Shown here: piece by piece, positions 1-11,330 of the stretch
Numbering within the stretch: position 1 is the stretch's first letter
Layout: each line of letters starts with the position of its first letter
NCBI RefSeq assembly: GCF_000471905.2
Contig: NW_006495933.1
Coordinates: 1,208,663-1,272,662 of the forward strand
Direction: 5' to 3'
DNA from: Amborella trichopoda
Lineage: Eukaryota > Streptophyta > Magnoliopsida > Amborellales > Amborellaceae
Length of the DNA stretch: 64,000 nucleotides
Made by a program: the position numbers and the translations under genes
The notes under the pieces: generated by a model
Seen by the model: only the letters and a program-made list of their open reading frames with translations
What the model was told of the DNA's origin: nothing
Databases searched by the model: none

Positions 1-428
1 AATACTCATTGGTGTATGCTATGGAAGCAGTGCTACTCATCAAGGTTGAGATACCGTCCCTCAAGTGATTATTCCCAAAAATACAGATGAGGAACAAAAG
101 ATTGAAGCACAAATCACTGTCCTCGTTACTTTGGATGAAAAACGACTACAAGCAACACAAAATATCATTGCTTACCAGCTTAGAGTCGAGAGGGCGCACC
201 AAAGGAAAGTTGTTACTCGACAATTCAAAGAAGGGGTTATCGTATTCAAGAAAATCTTCCACACTCTTGTAAATCCACACCCTTTATGCTAGTTCAAACC
301 TAATTGGGAAGGGCCATTTGTGGTTACCCCGAGTGCATGCGGACAATTCTTACAAGATCAAAAATCAGGAGGGGGACAAACTCAATGACCTCATTAATAC
401 GATGTATCTTAGAAAATACTATCCATAA
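1..428 (+). mobile_element. Ty3/gypsy integrase C-terminal block (element X)
   Basis: This is the end of a gypsy pol polyprotein, cut by the left window edge. The first translated bases give a YSLVYAMEAVL-type string, which matches the conserved integrase stretch near the end of the catalytic core. LDEKRLQATQN follows and matches the LDEKRLEAQQN seen in the second integrase fragment near 17.2 kb. The block ends with MYLRKYYP, the usual end of Tat-type pol, beside a stop at 426-428. Integrase inserts the cDNA copy into chromosomes. Only the C-terminal part is visible and it is a broken fossil. The family call is firm; the lineage call rests on neighbouring features. Confidence 0.8.
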
Positions 429-1527
429 CGAGCTAAAAAATGTGGTGAAAACCTGAAAAGGCATCACGGGTAAAAAGAATAAAAAAAGATCTCCAACAAG
501 GAGCTTTCGATGCAAAGCACTCAAGTACAAACAAGTACTAGAAAGTTCCAATAATACTGCACAAGCAGACCCTGAGGATGAAGACTCCTCCTAAACCCTG
601 CAGGTTCCCAACAGAACTAACTCAGAAAAATATAGGAGGGAGATATGAATGGAAAATCGAAGTGATTTTGACAAACCCTAGAAAGCATCGAGACCCTCCA
701 AAAGGAAAGCCCGACAAGAATCCAGAGGACTCTTCCAGGATCCACGAAGCAGAGGATGAAAGTTCGAAAGGTTAAAAGACGACTTCAAGACCTTTGAGTT
801 CTCACGATCCCACAAGGAAACCCTTTCATCATCTTTGGGTAAAATATAACAAAGAAAATAACAACCAAAGGGGCCACAGGTGGTAAAACTATAAAGCCCA
901 GCCTTTTTGAAAATTCTTATCAAATTGACTTTTAAATTATTCATTTTAAAAAACAAAACCCTTTTAGAAAGGGCTTCCTCCATCACTACAAGAGGCTAAA
1001 TTGTTAGTCAATTTGGCCTTGTTCTCGAAGCCAACTTCTTATGTCTGTTATGAAGGCTTAAAACTAATCAGGCACTCCATGGTTGTAGGAGTATAGCTAT
1101 CACTATAACATATCAGAGATGGGTGAACCTCGCTAATGACGAAATTGGCTAGTTTGGGAGCATTTTTTTTTCTCAACTTGATCCCCTGAGGAAAAATGAG
1201 GCAAGCTCATCCCTTTGTGTGCCGATGATGACCCAATGGTGGAAAATTCGAGATAAACAACCCTACAACTTGGGGACTGAGTTTGTAAAATTTCAGTTTG
1301 AAAAGTGTGCGCAAAGAAAATATTATGTTATGCTTCAACGAATCAATAACACATGCACAAGTTAAAAGACCCCCAAACAGGGACAATAACAAAAAAAGAG
1401 AAGAGAGGGGGGTGGGGGGGGGGGGGGGAAGCATGGAAACAGGCAAGATAGAAGGGGAGAGCCATATATTTATATGTACTTCAAAGTCTATAATGATCTC
1501 CTATAAAAAAAAAAAAAAAGAATGAGG
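429..1527. other. Noncoding stretch between integrase end and antisense PMD gene
   Basis: I see no gene here. The stretch begins with a GAAAACCTGAAAAGGCATCACGGGTAAAAA-like module (split across the start), which recurs in degenerate form after the pol block near 62.0 kb and inside LTRs near 11.8 and 53.9 kb. It contains a G-run around 1405-1428 and an A-run around 1504-1519. It is the tail-to-tail spacer between the plus-strand pol and the minus-strand PMD gene, so it probably holds the 3' ends of both transcripts. Confidence 0.5.
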
Positions 1528-3900
1528 TCACTTATTTGATACTGAATCCTCCTCGACCCCTGTTGTACAACTGCTCACCTCTCCCTCCAATCTCGGTCGA
1601 ACCTGCCTCGGACCCCTCACCATTTGAGTAGACGCTCGAGACTGTGACTGACTCCGAACAGAAGATGTTAATGGCACCCTCACATATAAGGATTCACATC
1701 TGTGAAATAGGGGTTGCCACCTACAGCTAATAGGAGTCATGACAGTCTGCCACACCTATCCATAAGACCCTTCATGTCCTCCTTAAGCGCGTGACATTCA
1801 TCTCTGGCCGAATGTTGTTGAAACAACAACATGAAATGAGAGAGGTTGTAATATATGTATAGACAAAAAAAAGAGAAGAGATATAACAGCAAAACATACC
1901 CTCTCCGATCGGTAGCGGTCTACGAGTCTCTCTAAATCTCTAATGCAATCGAGAGATGGTTCAAGAAGGGTAGGAGCAACAAAAGAGGAAGATGGTACTG
2001 ATTGCACTCTCTCCAACTCAGCTTGAACCCTCTCCAACTCGTCCCTCATGAAGTCACACCCCGCCACCATCCTATCAAAATTCTGGCCCAGATGCTCAAA
2101 ATCCTCTATCGAATCACGCTCCTCGATATCTGAATCATGCTCAGTACGAAGGGAAACAACTTCATTAGTAGACGATCAGGCCTCATCAAGATACGCAGTC
2201 CTCGGCTCCCGCGTCTCCCCCTCACCATGATCAGTCATAGTGGCTATATCTCTCAAAAGAGGCCTATATCTATCCTCATACTGAGAGAGAGAGAGAGATA
2301 CCCTCTTCTTCCTCCTCGCCAATAACTCGGACAACCCTACTCCTTCATTCCTCTATCCAAGGAGCCATCTCTCTCAGATAGGCATCCTCATCGGTGGTGC
2401 TTACCATAATGGGAGTCTTCGACGGGGTAATCTCATAGAACGTCTGAAGAAGGCCAAGCTGACAGCGAACTCGACTAGGGAAAGTATGCATCACCAGAAA
2501 CATGCAAATCAGGTGAACCGTCGTCTTGGAAGCTTGAGAAGAAGACGCGTAAACAGTAGGGACGGGCTCAACTCTCATGGGAGTCTAGTCGATCTGGAAA
2601 TAAAAAAGGGATATGTCAAAGTCAAATGAAGAAGGAGAAAGGGGGGAAGAGGAAGAAGAAGAAAATGAAGAAAGAATAGATAAAGCACATAACTCACCTC
2701 TTGTACGGCCTGAGTGTCCAAGAACAGCGAGTAATACAACCGCGAAGGGATCCTCTCAGAATTCCACACTCCATATGACCAGAAATGAATCATTGGGAAT
2801 AATGGCGTCCGTCGACCGGAAAGAGGGAAAGGAATGGTGATGTGCTCCCACGCCCAAACCTGGAGGAAAATCGAACAACCCCACAAGTAGAGGGCTCCTC
2901 TGGACACACTACAAAGGTGATGATGTAGCCAACCCACGATCGCTGGACCCCACGCCACTCGTTCCAAGTAGTCTAGCCGCTTGGTTGCCCAAACCACTGA
3001 CAAATGGGCTCAACCCTTGGATCGATCCACAAATAGAAACTCCTCGAACAAGTATGCAAGGAAGGCCCGCAGGGAATATATCTCACTATCTGAAAGAGGA
3101 CCATGATCAATTATCAGATCCACCTCCTCTCGGAACACTTTCGGCTCTCCCTAGATCATAGCTCGCTCATGCTCATCTTGGATCATCTCTCTCTCCTGCT
3201 CTCGCCACTCCTCATCAGTAAGCGACGCCTGAGGAGGCATCGTGTCCTCATCCAAAAATGCGCTCCCATCACCAAGATCGGGGATGTCGCACCTGACTCC
3301 CTCTGCATCCCCTGATGATCTAGCAACACCTTTGGACAAAGGGTGGCTAGACTCACCCTGCACCAACTCAGTCGCCCAAACACCAGCCTCACCCACAAGG
3401 GCCTTCCCCTTATGGGACAGTCTCCTACCCACAGAAACTGAAACCTGGGGAGCATGGCCACCCATCATCCTCCCTGCACTGTGGGGTACTCCAGTAAATT
3501 CCCACCTTAGCTTCCCAAGGTGGATCTCTGAATCATGCCTTCCCCTGATCTTTTCAAGAGAAATACCTAGTAACTCCTTGCAGTCAGAGGCATAACTAGT
3601 AGACATCCCCTGGGGAATACTCAAGAAAGGTTCGCCCTCACTCTGAACCCTAAGAATCCGGGGAACATCCTCAAGGGTAAGGGCAAGCTCGCCACATCGC
3701 AGAAGAATGGAATAGGTCTGCGGTCTATATCGGAGACATAACTTCGTAATCAAAGCAAGATCTAAGCAAAAAGGCTTGATCCAGCAGACCTCCCATAAAC
3801 AAATCCGGGCAAGAACCTGCCTCTGCCCAGGAGTCAACAACGCCGCCCATTTGCGAATAGCAAATAGGTGGGATCTACAGTCAACAAAGAACCCCTGCAA
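1528..3900 (-). pseudogene. Antisense plant mobile domain (PMD) gene of element X
   Basis: The minus strand carries PMD-family (Pfam PF10536, aminotransferase-like plant mobile domain) signatures in the expected order. An N-terminal open block (3900 to 3151) has GELALTLEDVPRIL, the usual GE-x-T-x-TLEDV signature. The middle block (3003-2575) has GCSIFLQVWAWEHI, the family's LLQLWAWERI signature. The third (2578-2345) has FPSRVRCQLGLLQ, the PDRV-x-RQFG-x-Q signature. Past that is a short coiled-coil segment rich in DELERVQAELERVQ (2070-1798), interrupted by a plausible intron of about 96 bases (GT near 1899, AG near 1804). A pyrimidine-rich acceptor-like site precedes the first block near 3915. 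PMD proteins are host-derived; plant relatives such as MAIN act in silencing and cell division, but the role inside transposons is unknown. It is broken in more than one place and lies tail-to-tail with the integrase. Confidence 0.72.
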
Positions 3901-4009
3901 AGATATATCTGTATAAAAAAAAAAAGAGATGGGGGAGGAGTCATCAAGATGGAGCCATCATGTTCTCATGCTTCATAAACAAAATAATAATAATAATATT
4001 AATCTTGCT

Positions 4010-4880
4010 ACAGGGGTATTCTCGTCATTTTATACTCGAGAGTATTTTACACCCATAAGGGTAGTATGGTCATTCTAGTAACCCTATTTTATGGGTGGCA
4101 GAAATAGTCATTAAAAAATACCCCAAAAAAACAAAGTTCACACTCAACGGTATTTTGGTCATTTTGCACTTAGGGGTATTTTGGTAATTTTTTATTAGAA
4201 GAGTAGTATGGTCATCCTACCATCCCTAGTTTATAGGGGCAGCAACAGTCATTCAAAATTACCCCCAAAAAACAAAGTTCACACTCAAGGGTATTTTGGT
4301 CATTTTGCACTAGTGGGTATTTTTGTCATTTTACACCCAGAAGCGTAATATGGTCATCCTACCATCACTAGTTTATGGAGGCAGCAACAATCATTCAAAA
4401 TTACCCCTGAAAAATAGAGTTCACACTCAATGGTATTTTGGTCATTTTGCACTCAGGGGTATTTTGGTCATTTTACACCTAAAAGCTCATTATGGTCATC
4501 CGATCATCCCTAGTCTATGGGAGCAGAAACAATCATTCAAAATTACCCTCGAAAAACAAAATTCTTACTCAAGCGTATTTGGGTCATTTTGCACTCAAGG
4601 GTATTTTGGTCATTTTACACCCAGAAGCGCAGTATGGTCATCCTACCCATCCGTAGATTATGGGGACAAACACAGTCATTTAAAATTCCCCCAAACAGGT
4701 ATAGCTCACACTCAAGGGTATTTTGGTCATTTTACACTCAGATGTATTTTGGCCATTTTACACCCAAAAGCCCAGTATGGTCATCCTACGATACTTAGTT
4801 TATGAGGGCAGAAATAGTCATTCAAAATTACCCTCGAAAAGACGAGTTTGCAATCGGGGGTATTTTTGTCATTCTCAATC
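4010..4880. repeat. Tandem array, ~146-bp unit, about six copies
   Basis: The phrase GTATTTTGGTCATTTT returns about every 146 bases, followed each time by AGTATGGTCATCCTACCATC-like and CAGTCATTCAAAATTACCC-like strings in the same order. Open frames running through the array are by-products of its regularity. The array sits upstream of the antisense PMD gene and inside element X. Confidence 0.85.
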
Positions 4881-5264
4881 TTAGCGTATTCTGGACTTGT
4901 CCACATCCTTGGCCAACCATCATCTATCTCAACCTAGCTCCCAGTGACTTGGGCTTTTAACCAAACAGTTCACGAGCACGTTAGAAGCATTTTCGAATGA
5001 AGATTCCGAGCATGTCTGTGCATCTTTTTCGAAAAAAATTTGATTACAACAAAAGTATTCCATGAAATATTTGAAAGTAATCTTTAATTTCGGAAATTGA
5101 AAAACAATATCATTTTTTTTTAGGACCTTCCAAAGCAAGGCACGTGATATACAATCCACGAGGAAAGGGTTGGAAAGTTTTGATTAAAAAAAAAAGAGGG
5201 GGGGGTGAGACCCCAAAACAAGTGAAGGCAAAATGAGGGAGGGGCACCCCTTTTATTTAAAAAC
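4881..5264. other. Spacer without recognised feature
   Basis: Single-copy-looking AT-rich sequence between two tandem-repeat fields. I see no coding motif or RNA gene in it. Confidence 0.4.
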
Positions 5265-5985
5265 CCTGGGCTTGGCGGTACGCCTCGTGCCGCCTGGGCG
5301 ACACGATCAGTGTTGCCCAACCTGGGCCAAGCGACACGGTTCGTACCGCCCACATTTTAACTTTTTATGAGCGGCACGTCTCATGCCACATGGGCAACAT
5401 GAACCGTGTCGCCCACATCCTTTAACAAAAATAAATAAAAATTTATGCGTTGCAGGTCTCGTGTCGTCTACCTTTTTTTATATATATAAAAAAAAAATTA
5501 CATGGGTGGCAAGTGACTAGGTGACACGTGACGAGCCGCCCGAGCGACACAAACCACGTCGCCCAACTCATTTAAAATAAAAAAATTAAAGAATTTACAT
5601 GAACGGCACGTCTCATGCCTCCCGGGCGACATGAACCGTGTCGCCCAACTCATTTAGAAATAAAAAAATAAAAAACAAATTTACATGGACGGCACGTCTC
5701 GTGCCGCCAGGGTGACATGACCCGTGTGGCCCATTTCAGCTTTGAAAAAAAAAAAAAATTTATATGGGCGGCACGTCTCATGTCGCCCACCTCTTTAAAA
5801 GAAATAAAGAAAAATAAATTTACATGGGCAACACGTCTCCTGCCCCCTAGGAGACACGATCCATGTCGCCCACCGCAGTTATAAAAAAAAATAAAAAAAA
5901 ATTAATATATATATATACATGGGCGGCACGCCTCGTACTGCCTGGGCGACATGGTCCATGTCGCCTATCCCATTATAATCAAAAA
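5265..5985. repeat. Palindromic minisatellite, ~75-90-bp units, about eight copies
   Basis: Each unit alternates a GC-rich half and an A/T-rich half of the AAATAAAAAAATT kind. The GC-rich half holds two small inverted repeats: GGCGGCACG...CGTGCCGCC, and GGCGACA...TGTCGCC. The theme reappears outside the array in LTR A (8535-8640), which ties the array to this element family. Confidence 0.8.
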
Positions 5986-6229
5986 CAATTTTTGGAAAAT
6001 TTTGAAAAATAAAAGAGGATTCCACCGTCCCAGGAAATCAATCAGAATACAAAACAAAATTATGGATAGGTCACAATTTCAGATTTTATTCATCCCTTGA
6101 AAATGGCTTCATTGCATGCATTCTCAATATCAAATTTGATCTTGAGACCGAAATTTTTAACCAACATCAACAAAACTACTGAAAAGTAGTGCTGATCATG
6201 AGATCTACTTATTCATGCAAAAAAAAAAT

Positions 6230-6950
6230 GTAAAGAAAAGACAGTATGTTAGGCAATTTAGTCTTCGGTTTCGGACCAACGCCCTTCTCCTTGAGTTCCG
6301 CCACAAAGGCCACCCATTGAGCCAATTCAGCTTCAGCATCTTCCAAACTAATGCCGATACGTCCTCATTCGATTTGATTCGTTTATTAAAACAAGAGGCG
6401 CTATCTTCTCAATGGGGATCTTGAGCTGGAGCAGAAGAATCAACACGAAGTCTCGAAGACTTAGGGCATAGTGGAAGAGGGCAAGCACGTCCCCACCACG
6501 AATCATAGTTCGTAGTAGTTGTGGGTCTGTCTTGCTTAGTCAGCCCCTCGCTAGAAGAGGACTTCTTTCCCTTCCACGACAAACTCTCCTTGACCAGAAG
6601 AGTTGAAGAATGCCGACGAAGCAGAAAGATAGGGCGACGATCGATCGCCTCTCCGAGAGAGGTATAATTTTGAATATGGAGAAACTGGCAAAGCACCCTC
6701 TGAGGGAGGTACCCCTCTGTAAAGTGCTGCCCCACGTAGAATAAGGCATGAATGCCCCATAGCAGGCAGCAATAGAGATACATTTTCAAGACCACTGATC
6801 TCTCAATCGAATGACGACAACTCGTCACGATTCGTGTGTTAATAATTGACAATCTGGGGTCGAGTGGTGTCAATGACATAGGCCAGTCCCAGAGCAGCAG
6901 AAACAACCATCGTTGATCGAGGAGGACGGACAACAGCGTCGTGTTAGTAA
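6230..6950 (-). pseudogene. Possible second PMD-like fragment
   Basis: A minus-strand open stretch (6933-6409) includes YLPQRVLCQFLHIQ, which resembles the RV-x-RQF-x-x-x-Q end of the PMD domain. The sequence beyond it on the same strand includes ISLEDAEAELAQWVAFVAEL, a heptad-like helix. Only the C-terminal part of a PMD-like protein would be present. The match is short, so a different transposon-borne protein is possible. It lies on the same strand as the PMD gene at 1.5-3.9 kb and could be a duplicate or the remnant of a different insertion. Confidence 0.38.
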
Positions 6951-7079
6951 GCTCAAATCTATAGAAAATCAGGATGTCCTCAAAACCAAGTTCCAGGGGA
7001 AAAATAAATAAAATTATGTTAAAAAATGTGCCTGCAAAATCAGAACACTGCCCTCAATAGATCAGTCACCTCGCGTGAC

Positions 7080-7560
7080 CCTATCGTGAAGACTGCAGTA
7101 TACTGCTTGTTCCCAGAAAGCACGGACTAAAGGAATAAGGGAACTGTGAACCGTCTTACGACCACTACGTTAAGGAGTCGAGACAGGAAAAACGTCAAAC
7201 TCATGTGACGTTAAAGAGCCGAGACAAGTAACCTCTAGCCCTGTATGACGTAAAATGTTGGATGTGTTTAGGGCACAACCACCCTATTCAAACGTCTAGC
7301 CCTGTATGACGCTAAAGGTTGGGTATATCCAATTCAACGTCAAACTCGTGTGAGATAAAAGAACCGAGACAGGTAACGTCTTACCCAGTATGACGTAAAA
7401 TGTCGGATGTGTTCAAGGCACAACCATCCTGTTCAATGTTGTTCATGGCACAACCACTCTATTCAATATGTTCAAGGCACAACCACCTTGTTCAAATGTC
7501 TATCCCCATATGACGTAAAAAGGTCAGGTGTATGGTTCATTGCTGCATGATATTAAACTG
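7080..7560. repeat. Degenerate repeats with TGACGTAAAATGT and GGCACAACCACC motifs
   Basis: CCTGTATGACGTAAAATGT-like and TTCAAGGCACAACCACCTT-like phrases recur several times at irregular spacing, alternating with AACCGAGACAGGTAACGTC-like phrases. No coding potential is evident. It lies in the 3' noncoding part of element X. Confidence 0.55.
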
Positions 7561-8213
7561 CTTAGAGGGCTCTATGGTTGCAAGAGTTAAAACTGCTAAC
7601 CAACCTTGTTATCTTTCTCTTTTCAAAATTTTCACTATATGTCTTGTGATTTCAAAAACTTTAATTCCTTTGTTAAAATCATAGCATGTCCCTGCTCCGA
7701 GTTCTACTTCAAATTACCTTCAAAATTTCTAAAACATTTTATAAAACGAAGGACCTTGGACACCTGTATATGATGAATACCACGTTTGCCGCGTTGCTGC
7801 CTCGTCTCTCACTTCGGATTCGGCCAGACAAGTCTCTTATAACAGAAAGCCTTTCCCTATAGACAGCCTTAGGAAACCCTAAGGAGATCAAAGAAATTGC
7901 CAGGGTTAAAAATTCAAGTTGTGAAAACCCTTTTCGTTAAGTTGCATGGCTAGAAAATCCAACTCGAGTTTCAAGCTTGTGTAACTCATCGACATCTTAC
8001 GTCGAAAACCCTAGGATGAAGATGCTCTGGGTGAGTGAGCTCGGTGTGCACAATGATTTGGAGGGATAGTTGGTATGCCCCCTGACCACGTGACTTCAGG
8101 ATGAAATTTAAAATGTCTGCTTTATTTCTGACGGTCACCTGCCCCCCTAAAGACATAGAATGTCAGGTGTCTACTTCTTTGCCACTCACCTGTCCCTCAA
8201 AGAATAGGGAGGG
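7561..8213. other. Noncoding region upstream of the polypurine tract
   Basis: No gene recognised. The sequence has no extended reading frame and is plausibly the untranslated region just before the 3' LTR of element X. Confidence 0.4.
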
Positions 8214-8229
8214 CTAAAGAGGGGCAACT
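8214..8229 (+). other. Polypurine tract before LTR A
   Basis: The purine-rich run CTAAAGAGGGGCAAC stands directly before TGTAGACACCCC, a common start of plant gypsy LTRs. A polypurine tract primes plus-strand DNA synthesis and is expected exactly at this place. Confidence 0.65.
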
Positions 8230-8534
8230 GTAGACACCCCATTTTAAATCTGACAAATTTTGTTATTTTTATGAACACTTAGGATCACATTGACTTAGTG
8301 AACCAAAAATCCATAGGTCACACAACTGACCCTTGGACCCAGAACCATTCTGCTAGCCCATAAACCTTGTTACACCCTGTTTTGACCCAAAACCTTGAAA
8401 ATGCACTATTTTACGGAAAATATCATTAAAAATAGTAAACAACTATGTTTTGACCCAAAATTTCTCTGAGAGCTTCATGAGAGGATAAGGAACACACTTG
8501 AAGAGGGATTTTTGAATTTGGAGCACTTTTGGTT

Positions 8535-8640
8535 GTGTGACACGGGGCGTGCTGCCCAGGCGACATGACTCGTGCCGCCCAGCCTTGGGCGATATGCCTC
8601 GTGCCATTCAAGCGACATGCCCTATGTCACCCAGATATGA
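8535..8640. repeat. GC-rich small palindromes
   Basis: GGCGACATGACTCGTGCCGCC and flanking phrases repeat the GGCGACA and TGCCGCC theme of the array at 5265-5985, with about three decayed units inside an AT-rich setting. Confidence 0.5.
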
Positions 8641-10017
8641 GACCTCTTAAAAACGCATTTTGATTGAGCCTTTGGTAGATTACGGGAGGATATTCTCCCC
8701 AACAAAATTTCCCCCTTTTTAGCATCTTTTGGGGGACCACATTTAGGGGGAACGGGGAGAGAAACCCATTGGAAGACTTGGAGAAAGATGTTTTTGGGGA
8801 GAGATGCGGGACTGAAACCCTAGCAGAGGTAAAGAAACCTATAGAGATGAAAAACATAAGTGAACGACAGGAGAGAAAACGCTGGAAATTGCGTCAGGGA
8901 GCCTGGGCCTTCTGAGAGAAACCCCAGACATACCTTTAGGACATAACTCACTACTTGAGACTTGCTGATCGAGATTTAGGCCAAAGAGCGAGAGAAGCCA
9001 GTTCTGATACGAGCGAGCCCCAAAGGCTCGGGAAGTCCGGGCCATCCGGCCTGGTCAAGTAACATTTCTTCCCCTTTTACTATTATTTCTTTGTTTTCTT
9101 TACTTAATCTTGATCTGAATTTGGTTATTTTGATTTAAAATCATATCTTAAATGCTTTTCATCAAGATGGCTCCGCTACAAATCTGAGAGCAGATCTGCT
9201 CTTTTTTTAGAAGATTTGGCCTCAAATCTGAATTTGATTGTTCCCACATTTTTTACCGTTTTATTTCCTTTATTTTATCAGTTTAAAGTGTCAGATCTGA
9301 GTGATCTAAATCCACAGATCGCTCTGATTTTTCACGATAAACATTCGTCAAGGTGAACGCCAACTGTGTTTTGGTCATAGTTCAAAGCCCTCCATGATCA
9401 AATCCTTTACACGTGCCACAGATTGTGCATGTGTCACCTCGAGCCTAGGGTGCGCCACCTAACAACTTCCACCCATGACGTGGTCTGACGTGCATCCTCG
9501 CACTTGTGGATGGCGACCGTTACTTCCCAGTGACCCTTCGTCGCCAAGCAACTGTTCACTTCCCTCGACCTTCCGGCTACTCATTGGGAAACCACTTTCC
9601 TCGCCGGAAACCCACTGTTCAATCTTCCCCTCTCCTTCCCAACGGCAGAAAGTCACCAGAAATATCTCGGAGTTGAGCGAAAGTTCATTGGCAACACTGT
9701 GCTACTCCCAGTGCCCCTTTTTTCTCACTTCTTCGGTACTCTACAACCACTGCCGGAACCTTAGCTGGCCTCGACAAGCTGCCTACTTCCCAATTCTGCC
9801 AATTGTGACCCTTGCCGAAAATATCTTGCGTTCACGCCAGAGTTCTCCCGGGAAATTTCTAACTGCCTTCAGCAAACCCCTGCAAACCCTCACCTGCAAG
9901 CTCTGCGTTCTTGTTAGAATTTTCGCCGGGTGCTCTCTCTTTCACGCTACTAAAAATGCCTTAGCCCTTTTTTTTTTTACCCAAAGGAAAGACATTGAAA
10001 AAAAGGGGTTTACCCCC
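8641..10017. other. LTR A, 5' U3 region without recognised gene
   Basis: No coding motif found, although long plus-strand open frames occur by chance (for example 9475-10026). About 9470-10080 aligns by eye, inverted, with 29400-29985 of LTR C. One copy of an AACACAGTTGGCG-like unit near 9370 (minus strand) marks the place where LTR C has a large repeat expansion. Confidence 0.5.
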
Positions 10018-10025
10018 CTTATATA
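10018..10025 (-). promoter_or_regulatory. Opposite-strand TATA box in LTR A
   Basis: On the minus strand TATATAAG is followed by GGGGGTAAACCCC. The same TATA box and downstream wording occur in LTR C (29444) and LTR D (43753), always opposite to the LTR's sense direction. In X it points toward the minus-strand PMD gene. Function is inferred from conservation only. Confidence 0.5.
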
Positions 10026-10262
10026 AGAAAAACTTCGCCGAGGTACCCCTCAAAAACTAGAAATGCCAGCTTGGTCCTTGAAGGCCAAACGACGATGAGC
10101 CTGACCGGGTCGGGCTCAGACCCAAAGCCTATATTCAGGTTACCGTTGTTCATGCTCTACCGCCGCTCGTGCTCCAGTGCTAAACATGTGACTGAAGGAC
10201 AAACACCAACGGGCTGGACTGGGTCGAGCTCAGACCCAGGCCCGGACACAGGTCATCACCAT

Positions 10263-10462
10263 CTGTGTTACTTGTGACCAGCACCATCTATGTAACTTGT
10301 GACCAACGCCGTTTGTGTAATTTATGACCAGCGCCGTTTGTGTAATTTGTGACCAGCGCCGTCTGTGTAACTTGTGACCAGCACCATCTGTGTAACTTGT
10401 GACCAGCACCATCTGTGTAACTTGTGACCAGTGCCGTCTGTGTCATTTGTGCCCACACTAAT
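10263..10462. repeat. 25-bp minisatellite, about eight units
   Basis: GTAACTTGTGACCAGCACCA repeats every 25 bases with small differences. It lies in U3 of LTR A, and I see no equally regular array at this place in the other LTR copies. Confidence 0.9.
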
Positions 10463-10539
10463 ACCGTGAGCATCAATGTTACCTCCGTGCGTGTTACTAC
10501 TGCTGATGCTAGTGTCATGCACGTTTAAGCCCTGTTACT

Positions 10540-10935
10540 GCATGAGTGTTTTGCCAACATCCCCAGTGGAGTTACACCAGTGCCACAGCCCATCATCCGC
10601 AGTAGAGTTAGGTGTATGCCAAAAAAAAAAAAGGTCATTTTTGCCTCTTCAATACCCAGTGGCCTGTCTCACACCAAGTCATTATCTTCAATTAGACCCT
10701 TTCCCATCTTATCCCCAGGGAGTCAGATTACTTTCCATGAACCTATTCTCTATAGAGTCTTATCTTTTACCCCAAGGAGTCATACTTGCCCCTTAATTCC
10801 TAGTAAAGTCTACTTCTATTTGCCATTCCTCGTTGGGTCACCATCTCCATCTGAGCCCCCTGCTCGTGTATGGCCTTAACCATTTAATTCCCAGGGAGTC
10901 AGATTGTCCCATGTGCTTCTATTCCCCACGGGCCT
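10540..10935. repeat. U3 repeat field with CCCCAGTGGAGTTA-type phrases
   Basis: Degenerate units of roughly 50-60 bases are built around CCCAGTGGAGT / CCCCAGGGAGTC. The same field is found inverted in LTR B (about 22680-22990) and LTR C (about 28600-28960), where it reads as ACTCCACTGGGGATA. Confidence 0.65.
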
Positions 10936-10959
10936 TCACCTATATTGCAACCCACACAA

Positions 10960-11330
10960 CAGTCCCTACTGCATGATCCGAAACTGTACAGCCATGGTCC
11001 AAACTATACGACTTTAAACTGTAGCGGACGTTTAGTTGAACAACCTTAAATATCTTGGTCTTAGCTGCATGACTTTAAATTGCATAGCCACGGTCTAAGC
11101 TATATGACCTTAAACCATAGTGCACGTCTTGGCCGCATGACGTTAAAAGGCTTAGCACCATGGTCCAAACTATATGACCTTAAACTGTAGCAGAGGTCTA
11201 GTTGAACGACTTTAAACTGCATGGTCCTAGCTACACGACATTAAACTACATAGCCATGGTCCAAGCTATATGACCTTAGACCATAGTGCACGTCCTGGAC
11301 TGCTTTGCATAGGTCCAAGAGGCATGACCT
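10960..11330. repeat. U3 repeat field with GACCTTAAACTGCATGGTCC-type phrases
   Basis: Degenerate units of about 40 bases, TATGACCTTAAACTGTAGC and TGCATAGCCATGGTCCAAGC. The same field occurs in LTR B (22230-22650), LTR C (28090-28560) and LTR G (52933-53260), so it is an original part of this LTR family's U3. Confidence 0.75.

Noticed and set aside
4323-4805. 160-codon open frame
   Set aside because: Runs through the 146-bp tandem array; the protein is the repeat read through and no start context or domain supports it.
9475-10026. 183-codon plus-strand open frame in LTR A
   Set aside because: No recognisable domain. The inverted, homologous region in LTR C (29.4-30.0 kb) does not keep a matching frame, so it looks like chance openness.
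10263-10462. Regular short repeats considered as a CRISPR-like array
   Set aside because: Units are contiguous with no unique spacers and the setting is a plant retrotransposon LTR; this is a minisatellite.
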